From contig DISJ01000012.1 of the NCBI GenBank assembly GCA_002421605.1, forward strand, positions 62,001-126,000: a stretch of 64,000 nucleotides of DNA, given 5' to 3'. The DNA comes from Rhodobacteraceae bacterium UBA6213. Its GTDB lineage: Bacteria; Pseudomonadota; Alphaproteobacteria; Rhodobacterales; Rhodobacteraceae. Position 1 is the stretch's first letter. Each line of letters begins with the position of its first letter. The notes beneath the pieces are model-generated. The model did not search any database and was not told where the DNA came from. It saw nothing but the letters and a program-made list of their open reading frames with translations. This document shows positions 35,654 through 43,829 of this stretch, piece by piece. A program made the translations under genes and the position numbers.

Positions 35654-36640
35654 TCAGGCCGCAAGACACTGTGCGACCCGCGCGCGTATCAGCGGCCTGA
35701 CCGGCATCGCAGATGAATGCCGTTGCCATTCAGCCTCGGACAATTCCTCCTTCAGATCCTGATGCGCATGTTCGGAAACTGCCACCATTGATTGGTCGCC
35801 CAGAAAAAGGCTTTCCGACAGCAGCCCGCTGGTATTGACGATTTGATGACTTTCCAGAAGCAGATGGAAATACGAGACACCGGAACACGCGGTTAGCTGC
35901 TGGATACTCGCGCCGTTCACCAACGACTTAATCGGCACAAGCACTTCACGCTCTGCAAAACTAAGCTCGGCCTGCCACCCAGAGACCAGAACACGGTGGT
36001 TCGGGGAAAGGAATATATCCCTCTCTGGGCAGCCCGGCCCGAAGGCATCGCGTTTGGCCCGCACGGGCATCAGATTGGCCCAGCGCCGCAAATCCAGCGC
36101 GCCCAAATCCGTTCGCCCAAGCCAGCGTAGCGGCACAAACCCTGCATCAACGGTGCGCACCGCGTCGCCTATACGCAGTGTTTCGATTGCCTGAAAACCA
36201 GTGCGCGTTTCGACCAAGGTGCCCTTGGCGAAGCAGATGATGATCGGCGAGTTGGGGGCGGTAAAGTCCTTTTCGTTCTTGTCCTTTGCATGGACGTAGC
36301 CCGAATAGGTCTTACCGTCAGCGCCGATGTAATCGAACGTGTACTCGTCTTCATGATTTGGATCGACATATCGGTTGAAGGCACCCGGCAGGCGGATGGT
36401 GTCTTTCGGGTCGTAATCGAAGATATCGATATGCAGATCATCTTGGCTGAAGGACGACAGGTCGATAGTGACCTTGTCAGCCTCGGAATCGTTGATGAAC
36501 TCGATCTTGATCTTGTCAACGTTTTCAGTCGGGTCGGCAACGACCGTGACAGTACCCCCGCCCGGAATGTTGATTTCCAGCGTATCGTCTTTACCAAGAA
36601 CGACAGTCGTCCCGCTCTGCGTGACTTTGATTGTTGCCAT
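35654..36640 (-). CDS. Hint-domain (Hedgehog/intein-type) protein
   Basis: A 328-residue protein with two parts. Residues 1-130 are acidic and beta-rich with Gly/Asp-rich turns (GGGTVTVVADP, DIFDYDPKD) and lack a recognisable signal peptide. From residue 136 a Hint domain follows: the nucleophile-type Cys in CFAKGTLVET, then IETLRIGDAVRT, and the conserved His215 in LSPNHRVLVSG. In other proteins Hint domains self-cleave; Rhodobacteraceae carry many such proteins, often exported by type I systems. The start at 36640 was preferred over one nine codons upstream. Self-processing and target are unproven. Confidence 0.82.
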   Translation of the reverse strand: MATIKVTQSGTTVVLGKDDTLEINIPGGGTVTVVADPTENVDKIKIEFINDSEADKVTIDLSSFSQDDLHIDIFDYDPKDTIRLPGAFNRYVDPNHEDEYTFDYIGADGKTYSGYVHAKDKNEKDFTAPNSPIIICFAKGTLVETRTGFQAIETLRIGDAVRTVDAGFVPLRWLGRTDLGALDLRRWANLMPVRAKRDAFGPGCPERDIFLSPNHRVLVSGWQAELSFAEREVLVPIKSLVNGASIQQLTACSGVSYFHLLLESHQIVNTSGLLSESLFLGDQSMVAVSEHAHQDLKEELSEAEWQRHSSAMPVRPLIRARVAQCLAA

Positions 36641-36788
36641 GTATCTGCCTACTTCGGCCTGCATCTGCGGCAGGCTTCTGCGCGTAACTTAACGCGGTTG
36701 GCCGCCGTGGGCAACTGGGCGACACGCCGCAGGCGAAAACAACCTACCGGTGTGGCGTTCGCCGCATCGGCGGATGAAGTGGCAGCGT

Positions 36789-37517
36789 TCAGGCCATTGC
36801 CGGGATGAAACTTTCGGGCATCACAGCCGCGCTGCGCATCTTCGCCTTCTTCGGTGCGCCCATCTCACCCATCAACACCGAAGCCTCCGTCAGACCCGCA
36901 ACCAGGACCTCCATCAAAGGCCGACAATCGGTGCTGGCCTTGCTGAGCGTCAGCAGAACGGCTTTCTGCTCGCGCGACTTGATCCGCCCTGCAAGCCAAG
37001 TGTTGAGATCGCTCGAACACGCGGCCCGCGCTGCTGGCGCGCCAAGCTGCTCTAGCTGCCAGCCCTTCAGATTGGGGCTATCGCTTGAGAGGTTATGGTG
37101 CAGGTTCTTGATCGCACGCTTGCCAAAGACCCTGACGTCGGTGGGAAACCGGATGCCGGTCTTTGCACCTGTCTTGCTTAATTCTACAAACAGAACAGGC
37201 CGCGCGGCCCAGTTGCCACTTGTGTCGTCTAGGGCGATTTCCAGCCAAAAACGATCCGGTCTGGTGCGCAGGCGCGTGGTTGGGTTGATTTCGGGCAGCG
37301 CGCGGTACGTAACCGCCCCTTTCGCAGCAAGCTTTCGCACCAACACGTCCCCAACCAGATCAAGCGCCGACGCGGCCTTTCTGATTGCGTAATGGTCGGA
37401 CGACCGCATGACCCCATCGGGGTGATCCCCTTGCGACCAAATCGCGTAGATCAACCCCAAATCGGTGTCGCACCACGTCTTGTTCGCCCGCTTGGCTATC
37501 AGGTTTGTGGTCTGCAT
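36789..37517 (-). CDS. Unrecognised 242-residue protein
   Basis: A single intact frame with no signal peptide or membrane segment. It is rich in Arg/Lys/Ala with alternating beta-like (RFWLEIALDDTSG, ARPVLFVELSKTG) and helical stretches (REQKAVLLTLSKAS). The protein begins MQTTNLIAKRANKTWCDTDL. I cannot place it in a family. It stands alone between the Hint-domain gene and the cydAB operon, both on the same strand but 148 and 157 bases away, so it is probably its own unit. It may be an accessory gene. Confidence 0.6.
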   Translation of the reverse strand: MQTTNLIAKRANKTWCDTDLGLIYAIWSQGDHPDGVMRSSDHYAIRKAASALDLVGDVLVRKLAAKGAVTYRALPEINPTTRLRTRPDRFWLEIALDDTSGNWAARPVLFVELSKTGAKTGIRFPTDVRVFGKRAIKNLHHNLSSDSPNLKGWQLEQLGAPAARAACSSDLNTWLAGRIKSREQKAVLLTLSKASTDCRPLMEVLVAGLTEASVLMGEMGAPKKAKMRSAAVMPESFIPAMA

Positions 37518-37674
37518 TGGGCCTCCGACACGTCTTCATTCGACAACGTGTCTAAGGTGTGCGCGCCAAATTCGGCCTGAATGGGTTGCATTGGTGGCTT
37601 TTTGGCGAGCGCCCGTCTTGATTACGGCGTGCCCTGGCCCGGCAGTTCCTGCCAGTGAAGCGCGGCAATATGCG

Positions 37675-37767
37675 CTACATCAGAACCAAGCGGATTCCAT
37701 AGGCAATCACGCCGACCACCAAGACTCCGGCGATATAAAGCGCCAAGAACCACAGCCAGCGGCGCAT
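37675..37767 (-). CDS. DUF2474-like micro-protein of the bd oxidase operon
   Basis: A 30-residue single-pass membrane peptide starting MRRWLWFLALYIAGVLVV and ending GIRLVLM. The start overlaps the cydB stop by one base (TGATG), so it is translated with cydB. Length, the RRWLWF start and the position match the DUF2474/CydX-type small subunits that stabilise cytochrome bd oxidases. I favour DUF2474, the form that goes with cyanide-insensitive (CioAB) oxidases, over true CydX. It is too short for most gene finders. Confidence 0.75.
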   Translation of the reverse strand: MRRWLWFLALYIAGVLVVGVIAYGIRLVLM

Positions 37768-38771
37768 CAGTGGTAGCCGTCGCCCGGCCGGACCTTGCCG
37801 CGAAACACCCAGTAGGAATAGCCGGTATAGGCCAGAATTATCGGGATCAACACGACCGCCCCCACCAGCAGGAAGCCCAGCGAACTATCGGGGCCTGCGG
37901 CCTCTGCAATGGTCAGCGATGGTGGCACGAGGTAGGGATAAAAGCTGACCCCAAGCCCCGCGAAGGACAGCACGAAAATCGCTACCGTTGCCAGAAACGG
38001 GCGCAACTGATCGTGATCGCGCAAGCCCGTCCACAACTGCCATATGGCCAACGCCAGCAATACGGGCACAATCGCGCTCCAGATGCCCGAGGGCCATCCA
38101 AACCAGCGCGCCAAATATTCAGGTCGCAGAAAGGGCGTGGCAAGGCTGACCACGCCGATCAGCGCCGTTAGCGCGATACCAAGCGGCAAAGCAAAGCGCT
38201 GCGCGCGTGCAAGCGTCTCGCCCTCGGTCTTGAGGATCAGCCACGTCGCCCCGAGGGTTGCATAGCCCACCACCAACGCCACGCCGGTCAGTACCGAGAA
38301 AGGCGAAAGCCAGTCCCAGTTGCCGCCGCCGTAAGCGCGCCCTTCAACCGTGATGCCCTGCACCAGCGCGCCAAGCGCCATGCCTTGTGCAATCGCCGCA
38401 ATCAGCGACCCGCCCCAAAAGCCAAACTCCCAGAACGCTTGCATCCGCTTGGTCCGGTGCACGAATTCAAAGGCCACGCCGCGAAAAATCAGCCCCAGCA
38501 ACATGGCAATAATCAGCGGATATAGTCCCGGCATCACGATCGCATAGGCCAGCGGAAACACCGCAAACAGGCCACCACCGCCTAGCACCAGCCACGTCTC
38601 GTTGCCGTCCCAAACCGGCGCAATAGTGTTCATCGCCAGATGGCGTTCTTCGCGGTCCTTCAGGAACGGAAACAGGATTCCGATGCCCAGATCGAACCCG
38701 TCGAGCAGTGTATAGGCCAGAACGGCAACGGCGATCAGCCCGGCCCAGATGAAGGGAAGGTCAAATTCCAT
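37767..38771 (-). CDS. cydB: Cytochrome bd-type quinol oxidase subunit II
   Basis: A 334-residue inner-membrane subunit with about eight or nine hydrophobic segments. The family signature near the N-terminus (LPFIWAGLIAVAVLAYTLLDG, with GFDLGIG following) and APVWDGNETWLVLGG are clear. With subunit I it reduces oxygen with ubiquinol and supports respiration under low oxygen or cyanide-like stress. It starts three bases after the cydA stop, and its own stop overlaps the micro-protein gene. Confidence 0.94.
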   Translation of the reverse strand: MEFDLPFIWAGLIAVAVLAYTLLDGFDLGIGILFPFLKDREERHLAMNTIAPVWDGNETWLVLGGGGLFAVFPLAYAIVMPGLYPLIIAMLLGLIFRGVAFEFVHRTKRMQAFWEFGFWGGSLIAAIAQGMALGALVQGITVEGRAYGGGNWDWLSPFSVLTGVALVVGYATLGATWLILKTEGETLARAQRFALPLGIALTALIGVVSLATPFLRPEYLARWFGWPSGIWSAIVPVLLALAIWQLWTGLRDHDQLRPFLATVAIFVLSFAGLGVSFYPYLVPPSLTIAEAAGPDSSLGFLLVGAVVLIPIILAYTGYSYWVFRGKVRPGDGYH

Positions 38772-38774
38772 GGC

Positions 38775-40193
38775 TCAATCTCCACTCGTCTCATGGTGCG
38801 CATGTGGGTTTGCGGCTACCGGCGTGATGCCCGCCGCCCGCACGACGCCAATATGGTCAATGTCAACGCCGTGATCGGGCTCTCGCCCCATCAGGCGCAT
38901 CACGTAGAAGGTTCCCGACCCGAAAACGAAGAAATAGACCACAATGAAGGCCAATAGCGAGACGCTGACCGCATCGGCCTGCAAGGGGGCGACGCTGTCG
39001 GAGGTGCGCAGCAAACCTTGGATGGTGTAGGGCTGGCGACCAACTTCAGTAGTGATCCAGCCACAAAGCACCGCCAGAAAACCGGACGGCCCCATCACCA
39101 CAGCGGCGCGGTGCAGCCAAGGCGCAGTATAAAGCCGCCCCTTCCAGCGCGCCCAGACCGACCAAAGGCCAAGCCCCATCATCGCAAAACCGATCGCTAC
39201 CATAAGGCGGAAGGTCCAGAAGATAAGTGCCGATTTCGGGCGCTCGTCTTCAGGAAAGGCATCAAGCCCCAGAATCGGGGCACTAAGACTGCGGGTAAGG
39301 ATCAACGACCCCAAATACGGTATTTCAAGCTTGTAGTGCGTCTCGCCCGCGGCATCGTCTGGCAAACCCAGCAAGATCAGCGGCGCGCCGCCTTCGGGAA
39401 AGCTTTCAAAATGACCCTCCATCGCAGCGATCTTTGCGGGCTGAAACTCCAGTGTGTTGATCCCGTGCTCGTCGCCTGCAAAAATCTGGATCGGCGCCAC
39501 AATCAGCGCCATCCACATGGCCATTGAAAACATGATCGCGGCGCTTTGATTTTCGCGATTGCGCAGCAGATGCCAGGCTCCGACGCCGCCGACCACGAAC
39601 GCCGTGGTCAGATAGGCGGCAAGCACCATGTGCACCATCCGGTAGGGGAAGGACGGGTTGAAGATGATCGCCCACCAATCCTCGGGAACGAACTGCCCTA
39701 CATCGTTGACGCCGTAGCCTGCCGGTGTCTGCATCCAGCTATTGGCGCTCAGAATCCAGAACGCCGACATCAACGTGCCCAGCGCCACAATCGCCGTTGC
39801 CATCATGTGGAGCCGATCGCCCACCTTTTCGCGCCCGAACAGCATGATGCCAAGAAATCCAGCCTCTAGGAAAAAGGCCGTCAGCACCTCGTAGCCAAGC
39901 AACGGGCCAAGAACCGGCCCGGATTTGTCAGAAAACACCGCCCAGTTGGTGCCAAACTGATAAGAAAGCACGATGCCTGACACGACACCCATGCCGAATA
40001 CGACCGCAAAGATCGTTTTCCAATAATCAAACAGACGCAGGTATGCCGGTTCGCGCCGCCAAAGCCATAGCCCGTTCAACACGGCAAGATAGCTTGCAAG
40101 CCCAATTGTGAACGCGGGAAAGATGATATGCGCTGAAACAGTAAAGGCGAACTGGAATCGAGCCAGATCGATGGCAGAAATGTCGCTGAGCAT
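38775..40193 (-). CDS. cydA: Cytochrome bd-type quinol oxidase subunit I, cyanide-insensitive type
   Basis: A 472-residue haem-bearing subunit. The N-terminal ARFQFAFTVSAHIIFPAFTIG carries the haem-ligand His region, and GWITTEVGRQPYTIQGLLR is the quinol-site signature. The Q-loop is short and the GRQPYTIQG form resembles the CioA group of cyanide-insensitive oxidases, not E. coli CydA. I placed the start at 40193 (MLSDISAIDLARF); the upstream 15 codons look non-coding. No cydDC is adjacent, which is usual for CioAB. Confidence 0.93.
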   Translation of the reverse strand: MLSDISAIDLARFQFAFTVSAHIIFPAFTIGLASYLAVLNGLWLWRREPAYLRLFDYWKTIFAVVFGMGVVSGIVLSYQFGTNWAVFSDKSGPVLGPLLGYEVLTAFFLEAGFLGIMLFGREKVGDRLHMMATAIVALGTLMSAFWILSANSWMQTPAGYGVNDVGQFVPEDWWAIIFNPSFPYRMVHMVLAAYLTTAFVVGGVGAWHLLRNRENQSAAIMFSMAMWMALIVAPIQIFAGDEHGINTLEFQPAKIAAMEGHFESFPEGGAPLILLGLPDDAAGETHYKLEIPYLGSLILTRSLSAPILGLDAFPEDERPKSALIFWTFRLMVAIGFAMMGLGLWSVWARWKGRLYTAPWLHRAAVVMGPSGFLAVLCGWITTEVGRQPYTIQGLLRTSDSVAPLQADAVSVSLLAFIVVYFFVFGSGTFYVMRLMGREPDHGVDIDHIGVVRAAGITPVAANPHAHHETSGD

Positions 40194-40484
40194 GGCGAAC
40201 CCCAAAGCTGCGTGGTGTGCGCCCGTCGCTGAAAACATCGGCGGACGTATTTACCGCTCAGAAAATCGTCATGCGCAGAAAGATGGGCACTTCACTCCAT
40301 TCCTGCGGGAACGGTTTGTCTGCTCGGCACCTTAGGCACGTTCTTGCTACGCGCCTTGCGCGCCTGTGTCCAGCCGCCGCACGCCACGCAATTCGGCCTT
40401 GCACTGACCGCCGTAGCGGATTTTGACAATTGCTCTGCCAAGTGGCTTCGGCCCGTGTCGCGCAGTACCGCAGCTTGCATTGCC

Positions 40485-41681
40485 CTACCTGTGATTTCGC
40501 AGCATCGCGGCGCGCAAAGCCACCAGAACCATGATGATGCCGCCAGATACGAAAGCCGCCCCGATTGATGCGACCGAGGCGATAAATGCGCCAATAAACG
40601 GCGCAGTCAAAAGCGCCATGGTGTTGGCGGCCTCGCTCAGCGCGGTGACTCTGCCAATAGATTTTTCGGAAACCGAGTTTTGAATTATGTACCGAAACGG
40701 CACGACGGTCATAGCCGAGCAAAACCCCAAAATAGCAAAGGCAAAAACAAACACCGTGATGCCCATCTTCTGCCCGATCATCTCTGCCCCACCCAGCGAT
40801 GCGATCGTTATGCCCGATATCAATGACCCAGCCGCTATCCAGCGAAACGGGTGTTTGAACTCTTTTGACACGCTCAAGGCAACTGCCCCAGCCACACCTC
40901 CCGCGCCGACCGCAGCAAGCGAAAGGCCAAGATCGGTCTGCGTAAAGCCAAGATCGCGGGTCAGAGGCGCAACCAGAGTGTCATAAAAGAACACCGCAAA
41001 ATAACTGGCCGCCATCATCCAGAGCGACACGCGCAAAGTGGTTTTGGTTAGAACCTCTTTGAAACCGTCCCTGATACTTTCAAGCATTCCCGGTTCTGCC
41101 GCGTCATCGTGCGTAGCAGTTGGCCGGATAGATGCCATGCGCGTCAAAAAACCGGCGGCAACGAATGACACCACAGCATTCAGCAGAAAAACGCTCTGCG
41201 GCGTAGCCCAGATCAACAGCCCCCCGCCGATAGCGGGTGCCACGATCTTTGAAGCCTGATTTATCGCATGGCTAAGACCATTCGCGCGTACCCGACGCTC
41301 TGGCGCGACCAGTGCCTGGATCGCGGCCTGTTTTGCGGGCGTAAAGAAGGTATCAACAGCGCTTCTCGTCGCAATCAAGGCCATGAGATACTGCCAATTG
41401 GGGGCGAAGAAGAAGCTTGCGGTAACAACACCCCTCCCAATATTGGCCCAGATCATCACGGCCTTGGCGTCCATGCGGTCCACCAGCACGCCCGCGAAGG
41501 GGCCTACGAAAAGATAGGGAAGCCCCATACTTACCGCCAGCAACGCGAAAACAAATGGGTCCGCCCCCCACGAAAACGCCAGCAACGCGCCTATCGCAAC
41601 AAAATCCAGCCAATCGGCAAAGTCGGCTGGCACCTGTGCCGCCAGCAGTTTTCTAAGTTCCGGGTTTGAAATTGGGGTCAT
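40485..41681 (-). CDS. MFS-family exporter
   Basis: A 398-residue protein with about 11-12 hydrophobic segments and the MFS loop motif GPFAGVLVDRMDAK between helices 2 and 3. The overall layout resembles macrolide/enterobactin exporters (MefA/EntS-like). The ATG at 41681 (MTPISNPELRKLL) was preferred; 32 upstream codons in frame are hydrophobic by chance. The substrate is unknown. It lies between the cydA promoter region and a truncated CPBP-like fragment, all on the minus strand. Confidence 0.85.
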   Translation of the reverse strand: MTPISNPELRKLLAAQVPADFADWLDFVAIGALLAFSWGADPFVFALLAVSMGLPYLFVGPFAGVLVDRMDAKAVMIWANIGRGVVTASFFFAPNWQYLMALIATRSAVDTFFTPAKQAAIQALVAPERRVRANGLSHAINQASKIVAPAIGGGLLIWATPQSVFLLNAVVSFVAAGFLTRMASIRPTATHDDAAEPGMLESIRDGFKEVLTKTTLRVSLWMMAASYFAVFFYDTLVAPLTRDLGFTQTDLGLSLAAVGAGGVAGAVALSVSKEFKHPFRWIAAGSLISGITIASLGGAEMIGQKMGITVFVFAFAILGFCSAMTVVPFRYIIQNSVSEKSIGRVTALSEAANTMALLTAPFIGAFIASVASIGAAFVSGGIIMVLVALRAAMLRNHR

Positions 41682-41703
41682 CGCGAATGTCTGGCAGCAG
41701 CGT

Positions 41704-41925
41704 TCAGGAATATGTGTCGCGGCACCGTAGCACCACAACGCCGAAGACAAGAAGAACAACATCCTGCGCCACTGCAACTGGAATCAGCGGCAGGTTGCCC
41801 ATCTGCAGAAACAGATCCGTCAGGAAATGCAGTGCTATCAAGGGAACAATCGTTTTGGTGCGCAACCTCAACGCAGCATACCCAAAACCAAAGCAGGCCG
41901 CTCCGACCGCCTGCGCCGCGATCAC
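41704..41925 (-). pseudogene. Truncated CPBP-type (CAAX protease-like) membrane protein fragment
   Basis: A 73-residue frame with two hydrophobic stretches and the C-terminal signature of CPBP intramembrane proteases: FGFGYAALRLRTKTIVPLIA followed by LHFLTDL, where His and Asp resemble the third conserved motif. The first half of the family, including the EExxxR motif, is absent; the frame reads back without a good start until it meets the isochorismatase-like gene on the same strand. It is most likely the decayed end of a longer gene. Confidence 0.5.
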
Positions 41926-41968
41926 CGGTGGGTTTCCACGAATGAGGATGTTGGAACTTTCAGCAGCA

Positions 41969-42553
41969 TTATCGGCGCGTAATCCGGCCGATCACTGCAT
42001 CGGTCGCGACGACATTGGCGAATTCGCCGTGAAGTTGTGCAAGGGCCGCGCGGTGCGTGTCTTCAGGCGTAAAAGCTGGGCCATCGTCAAAACTTACATC
42101 TGCGTTTCGGGCAAAGGCGGCACAAGCGTCATGGGCAAGTGCAACTGACCAGCCCAGATTGGCCGCCATGCGCGTGGTGGTCGAGACGCAATGCGGCGTT
42201 GTCAGCCCGCAAATGGTCAGACTCTTGATGCCGCGATCGCGCAACTGGGCCTCCAGCGTGGTGCCAATGAACGCAGAGTTCACCGTCTTTTCGATCAACG
42301 TTTCTTCGGGCCGAGAGGAAAACCCGTCCTTGAATTCTGCGCCAGCCCCAATTAGCGCCGACCCGGGGTCGCGGCTTAGATGGCGGACATGAAAGACCAC
42401 AAGCCCGCTGGAACGAAAAGCTGCCAAAAGCCGCAGCGCGTTTTCCTCGGCAGTTGGGTTGTTGCGCGCGCCCCAATATGGATGGTCGAAGCCGCGTTGA
42501 AAGTCGATAAGCACGAGCGCTTCGGCAAGAGGCGAAAGATCAGCGCGGCTCAT
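41969..42553 (-). CDS. Isochorismatase-family cysteine hydrolase
   Basis: A 194-residue alpha/beta hydrolase of the isochorismatase/nicotinamidase superfamily. The catalytic triad is visible: Asp17 in LVLIDFQRGF, Lys89 in IEKTVNSAF and Cys122 in GLTTPHCVSTT. The preceding GLTT(P)HCV segment holds the usual cis-peptide turn. The substrate is unknown; members hydrolyse amides or isochorismate. It begins at 42553, and its 3' end abuts the CPBP remnant. It is probably a stand-alone accessory gene. Confidence 0.88.
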   Translation of the reverse strand: MSRADLSPLAEALVLIDFQRGFDHPYWGARNNPTAEENALRLLAAFRSSGLVVFHVRHLSRDPGSALIGAGAEFKDGFSSRPEETLIEKTVNSAFIGTTLEAQLRDRGIKSLTICGLTTPHCVSTTTRMAANLGWSVALAHDACAAFARNADVSFDDGPAFTPEDTHRAALAQLHGEFANVVATDAVIGRITRR

Positions 42554-42835
42554 TTCTGGGTCTCCCTAGTTTGGACGGAGGGCTTGCATGTGTCCTTGTG
42601 TGGATATCTCCCGCGCAGGGCCAAAATCAACTACTGTCGTGCGGAAGTTGAGATCCGCCGGTGGTCGCCAACTGCCGCCGTTTCACCGCTCCTCCTGCGT
42701 CAATCTTACGGCCGCCAACTTGCGCCGCTGCCGCGATTGGGCGCTGCAATGCGGTTTCACAGTGCCGCATAATGTTGACAAGAATGGATCGATGAAAAAA
42801 CTTGTGCCACATCGATGGGGCAAGCGGTGTTGGGC

Positions 42836-43186
42836 ATGATAGTGAAAGAAGCGATGATCATTGTGAGCCATCTCTTGGCATTTTTCGTCGAACTCGCGGC
42901 GCTCGCGGCCTTTGCCCGATGGGGCTGGGCCCGGTTCGATACCGCGCTTGCATCCACGGTCGCTTCGCTGGTTTGCGTTAGTGTTTTCGTTGTGCTTTGG
43001 GGCCTTTTTGCTGCGCCGAAGTCGGGACTTCGGCTCAACCCGTCGCTGCTGCTTCCGTTTAAGTTCGTGATTTTCGCCGGGGCAACAATGGCGCTAGCGT
43101 ATGCTGGCAACGTAACCCCCGCCGCTCTCTTTGCCGTAGCCGCGAGCTTGCATTTGATCTTGGCCCTTTCACTTGGAATTCTCTAA
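42836..43186 (+). CDS. YrdB-like (DUF2568) membrane protein
   Basis: A 116-residue protein with four predicted hydrophobic segments. The N-terminal FFVELAALAAFARWGW is the typical DUF2568/YrdB signature, followed by an LWGLFAAPKSGLRL loop. Function is unknown. I chose the ATG at 42836 (MIVKEAMIIV) because family members begin at this point; one at 42815 would add seven residues. It is isolated, with non-coding DNA on both sides. Confidence 0.75.
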   Translation: MIVKEAMIIVSHLLAFFVELAALAAFARWGWARFDTALASTVASLVCVSVFVVLWGLFAAPKSGLRLNPSLLLPFKFVIFAGATMALAYAGNVTPAALFAVAASLHLILALSLGIL

Positions 43187-43829
43187 GCGCGACCGCTGAC
43201 TTGATCAGATCACGCCGCGATCGAGGCCAATGCTGCGGATCGAGGCTTGTCTTCAACGCGGTTAGGTTTCCGCCCCATTTCGAGGTGCGGGTGCGATCGA
43301 GCGGATGCTGGGCGACATCGGCAAACATATCAAACCACACCGGCAGATCATAAGCCTCGACACCTACTCTTCAGCGGCGCATTACATTCCCCTACCTGCG
43401 CCAAAAGCCTCGCCCGATAGCGCGGCGATCTGACTGCCAGCATCTTTTCTTGCCAGATCTTTGTGCGCCGCAGCGCCCGATGTTGATACAGCGTGCAAAA
43501 ACCGCAGTGGTGGGCATTCAATGCGGTTTTCCATGGCACCTTCGCGTGCGTCGGTCACGCCAAAGTTGCCTGTCAAAAACCGGAAAAAACTTCATTTTCA
43601 GCACCTTCTTATAAGAAAAATGAGATCATTCTGATCTGCACGAAATGGCATTAGGGCTTTACTACCTTTTTATGTCAACGCCAGAACAGGCTTGGCAAGC
43701 GTGCGCAACTGCTAGACAGTTTCAGTCTCGATCGAATTTTCAACCTGCTTGTCTGGCTGTGACCAATTTTAACCGCTGAATTGGATGCCAGCCCGCCTCG
43801 ATTATGCCCCTGCGGGCGAGAGGAGAACG
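43187..43829. other. 643-base gap, no gene supported
   Basis: Roughly the last 270 bases are AT-richer than the surroundings and full of stops. Short frames exist: one on the minus strand, 43190-43340, reads VWFDMFADVAQHPLDRTRTS and looks protein-like but lacks a start and a family. The right end should hold the promoter of the gene at 43830. It looks like decayed DNA. Confidence 0.45.

Noticed and set aside
36290..36808. Plus-strand ORF of 172 codons opposite the Hint-domain gene
   Set aside because: Antisense shadow of residues 1-120 of the Hint protein; no ribosome-binding site or domain.
40258..40722. Minus-strand ORF of 154 codons between cydA and the MFS gene
   Set aside because: Arg/His-rich composition without motifs; overlaps the MFS gene end in another frame.
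43059..43340. Minus-strand ORF of 93 codons
   Set aside because: Its lower half overlaps the end of the YrdB-like gene, and the upper half has no start or recognisable family; kept only as a note on the gap.
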